From contig JACKFA010000001.1 in NCBI GenBank assembly GCA_020632715.1, forward strand, positions 1,798,001 through 1,862,000: DNA of 64,000 nt. The letters are read 5' to 3'. A program made the position numbers and the translations under genes. The DNA comes from Deltaproteobacteria bacterium (GTDB taxonomy: Bacteria > Myxococcota_A > UBA9042 > PHBI01). The notes beneath the pieces are model-generated. The model ran no database searches. It was not told where the DNA came from and worked only from the letters and a program-made list of their open reading frames with translations. Below, one piece after another: positions 58,690-64,000 of the stretch; position 1 is the first letter of the stretch; each line of letters opens with the position of its first letter.

Positions 58690-59013
58690 TTACTGCTTGG
58701 TCGCGCAGGCCTGGTAGTCGGCCATCGTCTTGGCCTCGGCCATGCACGAGACCGCCGAGCCCGGCGCCTCCTTGCAGCCCGTCAGGAAGCCGGCCTCCTG
58801 GCCCTTCATGGCCTCCTCGGCCTTCTTCTTGGCCTCGGCCTTCATGTCGTCCGACATGTCCTTCATCTTGTCGAGCGTCTCGCTGACGGTGAGCTTCGTC
58901 ATGTTGGCGTAAGCCGCCTTGCACTGATCCTCGCTCGCCTTGCCGCCGCAGGCCGCAGCGCCCAGCGAAAGGGTCATGGCAGCCAGCACAGTCCAACGCA
59001 TCATCGACCGCAT
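58690..59013 (-). CDS. Minimal single-domain four-Cys lipoprotein
   Basis: 107 residues: signal peptide with LGAAAC lipobox, a six-residue linker and exactly one shared domain (QCKAAYANMTKLTVSETL..., C-x48-C-x9-C-x12-C, ending CATKQ). It has an AGGAGG ribosome binding site, its own promoter (59069-59097) and its own terminator (58600-58628), so it is probably a well-expressed single-gene unit. It is the cleanest member of the family and defines the domain limits. Function unknown. Confidence 0.78.
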   Translation of the reverse strand: MRSMMRWTVLAAMTLSLGAAACGGKASEDQCKAAYANMTKLTVSETLDKMKDMSDDMKAEAKKKAEEAMKGQEAGFLTGCKEAPGSAVSCMAEAKTMADYQACATKQ

Positions 59014-59068
59014 GGTTCCTCCTCGGGTTCGTTGCGGGCAAAAGTTGTGTCCCGCGGTTCGCGGCGTA

Positions 59069-59097
59069 GTACACGCAAGGATCCAAAACTTCGCAAG
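59069..59097 (-). promoter_or_regulatory. Promoter of the minimal four-Cys lipoprotein gene
   Basis: On the minus strand TTGCGA (59097-59092), a 17-base spacer and TGTACT (59074-59069), about 55 bases before the ATG at 59013. Confidence 0.6.
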
Positions 59098-59375
59098 TGC
59101 ATCTCTGCGGATGGCCCCTCTCGTCGGCCCCCGCGCCGCCGCCGAGACGCGTCGCGGCCGCTATATTGGCCGTTACGAGGGCCTACGCCCCGCTCGGCCT
59201 CTCGTCACGCGGGACTGGCCGCCCCGAAAGGCGCCTGGCGCCTCCTGATCGGGGCCAGGCCGCCGCGCGCGCCGTCTTGTGCCGATTTCCATAGCGATAT
59301 CGTGGCGTTGTGGTCGCGCCTTCGAGGCGTGCCTCGGACCTTGAATCCCGGCCTTCCGCGTCGCATGTTGTGCAG
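59098..59375. other. Intergenic region upstream of the pirin gene
   Basis: No gene is seen. TATATT at 59162-59167 is a good -10-like hexamer on the plus strand, but no matching -35 is present; it would leave a leader of about 200 bases. Confidence 0.3.
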
Positions 59376-60386
59376 ATGCGCCTCGACACGGTCAGAACGC
59401 CCCGTTGGACCCGCCGCCGCTTCCTCGGCGGCCTCGTCTCCGCGGCGGGCGTCCTCGCCGTCGCGCCCGCCCGCGCCTTCACCCCGCGCGTCGGCACCGC
59501 CGACATCGCCCCGCGCCGCGTCGCCCAGCTCGTCGTGCCGCGCCGGACGCGGGTCGGCGAGGTCTTCGACATCCGCCGCACCCTCCCGGGGCCCGGCGTC
59601 GAGCAGGTCGACCCCTTCCTCATGCTCGACCACTTCGACTTCCCCATCGCCAAGGGGCAGCTCGGCGGCCTCGCCCCGCACCCGCACCGTGGCTTCGAGA
59701 CCGTGACGGTGCTGCTCGACGGCGCCATCGAGCACGGCGACTCCCTCGGGAACCGCGGCCTCCTCGAGCCCGGCGGCGTGCAGTGGATGACCGCCGGCGC
59801 CGGCATCGTGCACGAGGAGAACCCGGCCGACGTCCTCCGCGAGCGCGGCGGCCGCGTCCGCGGCGTGCAGCTCTGGGTGAACCTCCCCGCGCGCGCCAAG
59901 ATGACGCCGCCCGCCTATCAGGACACCCCCTTCGCCCGCGTCCCGACGTACTCCGAGGCCGGCGTCACCGCGCGCGTCTTCGCCGGCGCCGCCCACGACG
60001 TCACCGCCGTCATCGGCACCCACACCCCGATGGCCCTCATCGACTACGGCCTCGCCCCGGGCGCCGAGCTCGTCCTCGACTGGCCGCCCGCCTGGTCCGC
60101 CTTCGTCCACGTGGTCGACGGGCTCGTCGACGTCGGCGGCGCCCGCGTCGCCGAGGCCCACCTCGCCGTCCTCACCGGCGGGAGCGGCCTCTACGTGCAG
60201 AACCCCGGCCCGCGCCCCGCGCGTCTCCTCGTCGGCGGCGGCGAGCCCATCGCCGAGCCCGTCGCGCGCTACGGCCCGTTCACGATGAACACCCAGGCCG
60301 AGCTCCAGGTGGCCGTCGACGACTACCGCTCCGGCCGCATGGGGCGCGTCGCGAACCCGACCTACGAGCGGATCCGCCTCCGCTGA
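59376..60386 (+). CDS. Tat-exported pirin-family protein
   Basis: 336 residues from the ATG at 59376. The N-terminus TPRWTRRRFLGGLVSAAGVLAVAPARA is a twin-arginine signal. The pirin N-terminal cupin shows FLMLDHFDF, LAPHPHRGFETVTVLLDGAIEHGDSLGN and GGVQWMTAGAGIVHEE, with His57/His59/His101-type metal ligands in HPHRG and VHEE. The C-terminal cupin and the PFTMNTQAELQVAVDDYRSGRMG tail are also standard. Pirins bind Fe and some oxidise quercetin; export to the periplasm is unusual for the family. Confidence 0.88.
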   Translation: MRLDTVRTPRWTRRRFLGGLVSAAGVLAVAPARAFTPRVGTADIAPRRVAQLVVPRRTRVGEVFDIRRTLPGPGVEQVDPFLMLDHFDFPIAKGQLGGLAPHPHRGFETVTVLLDGAIEHGDSLGNRGLLEPGGVQWMTAGAGIVHEENPADVLRERGGRVRGVQLWVNLPARAKMTPPAYQDTPFARVPTYSEAGVTARVFAGAAHDVTAVIGTHTPMALIDYGLAPGAELVLDWPPAWSAFVHVVDGLVDVGGARVAEAHLAVLTGGSGLYVQNPGPRPARLLVGGGEPIAEPVARYGPFTMNTQAELQVAVDDYRSGRMGRVANPTYERIRLR

Positions 60387-60409
60387 GCGTCCGCGGGGTC
60401 AGCGCCGCC

Positions 60410-61183
60410 ATGTGCCTCATCGCCCTCGCCGTCGCGAGCCACCCCGACTACCCGCTCGTCGTCGCCGCGAACCGCGACGAGCACCACGCGCGCCCCGCCG
60501 CCGCCGCCGCGCCCTGGCCCGAGGATCCCGCGGTCATCGGCGGCCGCGACCTCGAGGCCGGCGGCGCCTGGCTCGGCGTCCGGCGCGACGGCCGCTTCGG
60601 CGCGGTCACCAACGTGCGCCGGCCCGACGCGCTCCGCCCCGGCGCCCGCTCGCGCGGTCACCTCGTCCGCGACTGGCTCCTCGGCGATGACGACGGCGAC
60701 GACCCGGCGGCCTTCCTCGCGCCCGTGCGCGCGCGCCGCGGCGAGTACGCGCCGTTCAACCTCGTCCTCGGCGGCCCGCGGGCGCTCTGGGTCTACGCGA
60801 GCGAGGACGACGCCCTGACCCGCGTCGCCCCCGGCGTCCACGCGCTGTCGAACGCGCGCCTCGACACGCCGTGGCCCAAGGTGCGGCGCGCCACCGCCGG
60901 CCTCGCCGCGGCGCTCGGGGGCGAGGACCCCGATCGCGACGCGCTCCGCGCCGTGCTCGCCGACCGCGGGCTCGCCCCCGACGACGAGCTCCCCGACACA
61001 GGCGTCGGGCTCGCGCTCGAGCGGGTTCTCTCGCCGCCGTTCATCGTCGGTGAGCGCTACGGGACGCGCGCCTCGACGCTCGTCCTCTTCGGCGCCGACG
61101 GGCGGATCGCCTTCGAGGAGGCGCGCTTCGGGCCGAACGGCGCGCCCCTCGGCGTCACGCGGACGACGCTCACGCCGCCGTGA
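60410..61183 (+). CDS. NRDE-family protein
   Basis: 257 residues, starting 24 bases after the pirin gene. MCLIALAVASHPDYPLVVAANRDEHHARP contains both the N-terminal Cys and the AANRDE motif that names the family (TANGO2-like; Ntn-hydrolase fold). GGRDLEAGGAWLGVRRDGRFGAVTNVR and GVHALSNARLDTPWPKV are further family blocks. The biochemical role is not settled. Probably co-transcribed with the pirin gene. Confidence 0.87.
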   Translation: MCLIALAVASHPDYPLVVAANRDEHHARPAAAAAPWPEDPAVIGGRDLEAGGAWLGVRRDGRFGAVTNVRRPDALRPGARSRGHLVRDWLLGDDDGDDPAAFLAPVRARRGEYAPFNLVLGGPRALWVYASEDDALTRVAPGVHALSNARLDTPWPKVRRATAGLAAALGGEDPDRDALRAVLADRGLAPDDELPDTGVGLALERVLSPPFIVGERYGTRASTLVLFGADGRIAFEEARFGPNGAPLGVTRTTLTPP

Positions 61184-61201
61184 CCGGGTTCGCGACCGGG
61201 A

Positions 61202-61606
61202 TCAGCCCGCGCCGACGAGCTCCCGGAGCTCGTCCCGGAGCTCCTCGATCTGCTCCTCCGACTGCCCGAGCGCGTCCCCGAGGCGCCCGATCCACGCCTC
61301 CTCGGCGGCCGTGACGACGCCGTCCGCCGCCACCACCATGCCGACGAGCGCGAGCAGCTCCCGGCGCCGCCGGCGGCCGCCGAGGTCGACCGCGCGCACG
61401 GCCGCCGCGAGGTCGAAGCTCAGCGGATCGTAGCCCTTGAGCGCCGCGAGGACCGGCGGCGGGAGCGCGCCGCCCGCGATCTCGCGCAGGACGCCGGTCA
61501 CCGCCTCCACCTCGTCCTGAGCGAGCTCGCCGTCGGCGAGCGCCGCGTCGAGCAGGATCCCCGCGAGGTCGGGGAGGTCGTCGTCCGTGAAGATCGGGCT
61601 CGCCAT
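61202..61606 (-). CDS. TerB-like helical protein
   Basis: 134 residues, all helical. Two repeats of the TerB pattern carry acidic metal-type sites: AALADGELAQDEVEAVTGVLREI and VAADGVVTAAEEAWIGRLGDAL. The N-terminal MASPIFTDDDL has no signal. TerB relatives act in tellurite resistance and phage defence complexes, but no ter partners are nearby, so a specific role is not inferred. Convergent with the NRDE gene, 18 bases apart. Confidence 0.7.
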   Translation of the reverse strand: MASPIFTDDDLPDLAGILLDAALADGELAQDEVEAVTGVLREIAGGALPPPVLAALKGYDPLSFDLAAAVRAVDLGGRRRRRELLALVGMVVAADGVVTAAEEAWIGRLGDALGQSEEQIEELRDELRELVGAG

Positions 61607-61707
61607 GGGTGGACCTCGCGCTCGGGTTCCTCTCGCTCGGGGGCTCGGTCACGAGCATGCCGGACGGCGGCGCGGGCTGTCGAGCCGACGCCGCTCCCCG
61701 TGGTGCG

Positions 61708-62283
61708 TCAGCGCCCGGCGGGCGCTGCGGCGACCAGCGCGTCGACGGCGGCGAGCAGGCGCTCGACGCGCTCGTCGGCGTCGGGCCCGAGGCCCAGCGC
61801 CTCGGTCAGGAGCGGCCGGAACGCGAACCAGCCGAGGATGGCCGCGCTCGCGAGGCCGTTCACCGCGGGCGCGTCGTCGGGGTCGGCGCCGAGCTGCCGG
61901 AGCCGTGCCGCGATCGGCGCGAGGATGGCCGTGAGCTGCTCGGGCGCGGGTGCCGCCGCCCGGAGGAGCGCCGGATCGCCGTCGAGGCACGCCCGCGCGA
62001 GCGCGGCCGGGAGCTCCGGCGCCTCGTGGCGGAAGTAGGCGAAGGTCTTCGCGCTCATGCCGGCGAGCGCCGGATCCGCGGCGTGCAGGGCGCCCGAGAC
62101 GTGGGCGATCGCGGCCTCGACGAGCGCCTGCTTCGAGCCGAAGTAGCGGTGCACGAGGCCGTGGTTCACCCCGGCCGCCTCCGCGATCTCGCGCACGCCG
62201 AGCGCGTCGGGCGATCGCCGCTCGAGGAGCCGCGCGGTCGCCTCGATGAGCGCCTGCCGATGATCCGCCGCCTTCGGCGCCAT
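61708..62283 (-). CDS. TetR-family transcriptional regulator
   Basis: 191 residues. The N-terminal helix-turn-helix is ALIEATARLLERRSPDALGVREIAEAAGVNHGLVHRYFGSKQALVEAAI, a classical TetR DNA-binding domain. The rest is a helical ligand-binding and dimer domain. It is divergent from the gene at 62435 across a region with two GTAGTC-type palindromes, so it most likely represses itself and that gene. Confidence 0.92.
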   Translation of the reverse strand: MAPKAADHRQALIEATARLLERRSPDALGVREIAEAAGVNHGLVHRYFGSKQALVEAAIAHVSGALHAADPALAGMSAKTFAYFRHEAPELPAALARACLDGDPALLRAAAPAPEQLTAILAPIAARLRQLGADPDDAPAVNGLASAAILGWFAFRPLLTEALGLGPDADERVERLLAAVDALVAAAPAGR

Positions 62284-62337
62284 ACTCGCCTCCTCCGACG
62301 CCGCGCGTCCCCGCGTCGGCCTCGACGCGGCGTGGAT

Positions 62338-62383
62338 GTAGCCAGTTGACTACGTTTCTCGTCAAGTGTAGTCGATCGACTAC
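62338..62383. promoter_or_regulatory. Paired TetR operators in the divergent promoter region
   Basis: GTAGTCGATCGACTAC (62368-62383) is a perfect 16-base palindrome. GTAGCCAGTTGACTAC (62338-62353) is an imperfect copy whose start lies exactly 30 bases away, about three helical turns. TTGACT (62346-62351, plus) and TTGACG (62365-62360, minus) are -35-like hexamers, so each direction has a promoter overlapped by one operator. Confidence 0.75.
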
Positions 62384-62434
62384 AAATCGCCGCGACGCGG
62401 CCCACCCCTCGCCCCGACCCCGGAGGACCACCGC

Positions 62435-63109
62435 ATGGACACCGTCATGACCCCGCGCGTCGCCGCCACGCTCGACCGCCGCGCCCTCGCCACCCTCTCC
62501 GAGGGCGCCTCCATCGCCATCAAGCGCGAGGTGCACGAGCTCGTCGTCTCGGCCCCGGCGCCCGCCTTCGCGGCCGCGTTCCGCGCGGTCATGATGGCGC
62601 CCGAGAGCCGCTTCGGCGACATCCGCGTGCGCCGCCCCGAGGGTCGCCTCGGCGCGACCTTCGAGATCGGCGAGCGCTTCCAGGGCGCCTTCGACGTCTG
62701 CTCGGCGCTCGCCCGCCGAGGGCCCGCCGGGCGCCTCGCCGCCGCCATCCTCGCGCGCACGCCCGCCCTCGCGCGCCGCCTCGAGGACGCCTTCCTCTCC
62801 GATTACGCCGAGATCGAGGTCATCGAGGCGCTCCCCGGCGGCGGCGAGCGCCTCCGCTACCGCTACCTCGAGGGCACGCCCATCGCCGGCTCGAGCACGT
62901 TCCTCGTGACCCCGGACGGCGACGCGCGCTGTCGCGTGACCCAGATCTTCGAGTACCAGGAGGTCAACGCCTTCGCCCTCGCGGCCTTCCAGCACGCGGG
63001 GCTCAAGCTCCACGACCACGTCGTCTGGGAGCAGGTCCGGAAGGCTGCGGCCCAAGCCGGCGGGCAGGTCATCTCCGCCACCATCCCGCGGGGCTACGTC
63101 GCGGCCTGA
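62435..63109 (+). CDS. Hypothetical protein, probable target of the TetR regulator
   Basis: 224 residues, GGAGGA ribosome binding site. No signal peptide. A mixed alpha/beta pattern with KREVHELVVSAPAPAFAAAFRAV, GATFEIGERFQGAFDV, RLRYRYLEGTPIAGSSTFLV and RCRVTQIFEYQEVNAFALAAFQHAGLKLHDHVVW suggests an SRPBCC (START-like) ligand-binding fold, but I cannot name a family. Its divergent position and the operator pair imply control by the neighbouring TetR protein. Confidence 0.65.
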   Translation: MDTVMTPRVAATLDRRALATLSEGASIAIKREVHELVVSAPAPAFAAAFRAVMMAPESRFGDIRVRRPEGRLGATFEIGERFQGAFDVCSALARRGPAGRLAAAILARTPALARRLEDAFLSDYAEIEVIEALPGGGERLRYRYLEGTPIAGSSTFLVTPDGDARCRVTQIFEYQEVNAFALAAFQHAGLKLHDHVVWEQVRKAAAQAGGQVISATIPRGYVAA

Positions 63110-63265
63110 GAAGGTGTTTCAGTATTCTCCCGTCGCCTGGCTTGCTCTTGTGATTCCAGGCGGTTCCGCTCGTCGGTCACGTGCCTATGGGCACGCTCCC
63201 TCCTCACGTAACCACCTGGAATCACGACGCGTCGCCGGGCTCGGTCCGAATACCGAACACCTTCT
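63109..63265. mobile_element. 157-base palindromic MITE-like element
   Basis: The ends are inverted repeats: AGAAGGTGTTTCAGTATTC (63109-63127) against the complement of GAATACCGAACACCTTCT (63248-63265). A second inner pair is GTGATTCCAGGCGGTT (63150-63165) with AACCACCTGGAATCAC (63210-63225), and an apex hairpin GTGCC/GGCAC lies at 63181-63194. No transposase is coded. The left end starts in the last base of the 62435 gene's stop codon. It may be a non-autonomous element that now also serves as a terminator between convergent genes. Confidence 0.6.
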
Positions 63266-63274
63266 GAGCGCGGC

Positions 63275-64000
63275 CTACTCCGGGGCCGTGACGGTCGCCG
63301 AGGCCGACAGCGCGAACCTCCGGCAGCCGCCGCTCCCCGAGTAGAGGCCCGCGTCGAGCTCGCAGACGCCGACGCGCAGATCGAGGCTCGTCACGCCGAG
63401 CGCCGAGAAGGGATCGGCGCCTCCGGGCCCCTCGAACGGCGTGAGCTCGCTCGCGCCCGGGGGCAGGAAGACCTCGCCGACCACGAGCGCGTCGGGTCCC
63501 TGCGTGTAGACGACCATCGGGTAGGCGTCCGCCGCGGCGCTCGACCACGCGACGACCTCGTCGAACGCCTGCTCCCCGGCGCTCGGGGGGGCTGTGAGCC
63601 TCGGCGGGAGGAGCAGCGCCACGTCCTGCGAGCCGGCCGTCGGGAAGCCGTCGACGAGCGCCACGCTGCGGGTGCTCGGCGTCGTGAGCGCGAAGGTGGT
63701 GAGGACCTCGGCGAACTGAGACGTCGCGAAGGCGGGCGTGACCCAGGCGACCTCGAACTCGAAGGTCCCGCCGTCCGCCGCGGGGCGGAGGTCGGTCGCG
63801 ACGCCGAGGAGCGGCCCGTGGGCCCAGTCGCCGCGGAAGGCGACCTCCACGGACGCCGTGCTCGCGGTGTCGAGGTCGCCGTCGGGGTCGTCGGGGATCG
63901 GGAACGCGCCCGCCGCGGTCGAGAGCGTCGGGCTCTCCGTCCCGAGGTTCACGTCCCACGCGCCGTCGGCGCCGACCGCCGAGTGAACGCCGTCCACGGC
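63275..64000 (-). CDS. Hypothetical protein, 5' end outside window
   Basis: The frame stays open to the window edge; an in-frame GTG at 63997 exists, but the protein probably continues upstream. The visible 240 residues are acidic and beta-rich (GTFEFEVAWVTPAFATSQFAEVLTTFAL, SVALVDGFPTAGSQDVALLLPP) with two Cys near the end (RVGVCELDAGLYSGSGGCRRF). This is typical of secreted, beta-sandwich-type proteins of these bacteria. No family recognised. Confidence 0.6.
   Translation of the reverse strand, partial: AVDGVHSAVGADGAWDVNLGTESPTLSTAAGAFPIPDDPDGDLDTASTASVEVAFRGDWAHGPLLGVATDLRPAADGGTFEFEVAWVTPAFATSQFAEVLTTFALTTPSTRSVALVDGFPTAGSQDVALLLPPRLTAPPSAGEQAFDEVVAWSSAAADAYPMVVYTQGPDALVVGEVFLPPGASELTPFEGPGGADPFSALGVTSLDLRVGVCELDAGLYSGSGGCRRFALSASATVTAPE

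Noticed and set aside
61202..61606. Tellurite-resistance or phage-defence island around the TerB-like gene
   Set aside because: No terC, terD, terZ or other defence gene is adjacent; the neighbours are NRDE, pirin and a TetR pair.
63109..63265. Complete insertion sequence
   Set aside because: The element is only 157 bases, carries no open frame and shows no evident target duplication; it is at most a non-autonomous element.

Overview
This is a GC-rich (about 70%) chromosomal window. The gene content points to a Myxococcota bacterium, probably of the Polyangiales/Sandaracinus type. The clues are a protein kinase fused to a sigma-54 activator, many lipoproteins, a Cys-rich DCGG-repeat lipoprotein, a TonB receptor, a lone Rel and a FliA-class sigma factor. 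The taxonomic call is inference from gene style, not from a marker search.

Region 1 (1-10408) is the end of the S10 operon, the spc operon and the alpha operon: rplB(end)-rpsS-rplV-rpsC-rplP-rpmC-rpsQ-rplN-rplX-rplE-rpsH-rplF-rplR-rpsE-rpmD-rplO-secY-rpmJ-rpsM-rpsK-rpoA-rplQ, all on the plus strand. rpsN (S14), rpsD (S4), adk, map and infA, often found in such clusters, are absent here. Region 2 (10437-10919) holds tRNA-Gln(CTG) and two identical tRNA-Glu(CTC) genes with a promoter and a terminator.

Region 3 (11235-31000) is mixed. It has a very large kinase/ATPase/TPR/GAF/sigma-54 activator gene broken by a one-base frameshift, a small lipoprotein, dnaB, a class II amidotransferase-like protein without its catalytic Cys, a 60-residue leader-like protein, an MMPL exporter, ugd, two secreted Cys-rich proteins, a rhomboid protease, a FliA-family sigma factor and a TonB-dependent receptor.

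Region 4 (31020-43500) has gyrA behind a near-consensus promoter, an RlmI-like methyltransferase, an intergenic block of CACGGAG-type repeats, a frameshifted GT-C glycosyltransferase downstream of rplM-rpsI, metK, a PorV-like barrel protein, two short envelope genes and a basic winged-helix-like protein.

Region 5 (43882-54104) has ilvA, a GT-C-like membrane protein, dedA, and a tightly coupled minus-strand operon (glycerol-1-phosphate dehydrogenase, yicC, gmk, gltX). The operon diverges from rel, which appears to have a leaderless promoter.

Region 6 (54113-59013) is the most striking part. Five consecutive minus-strand lipoprotein genes carry seven copies of one approximately 75-residue domain with a strict four-cysteine pattern (C-x47-50-C-x9-C-x12-C in six copies) that I do not recognise as a named family. 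Region 7 (59376-64000) holds a Tat-exported pirin, an NRDE protein, a TerB-like protein, a TetR regulator with two operators facing a hypothetical gene, a 157-bp palindromic MITE-like element and a gene running off the window.

Three genes (11235-16207, 35702-38148, 54113-54912) each need exactly one extra base to restore a full-length frame. This may mean sequencing deletions rather than three independent pseudogenes.
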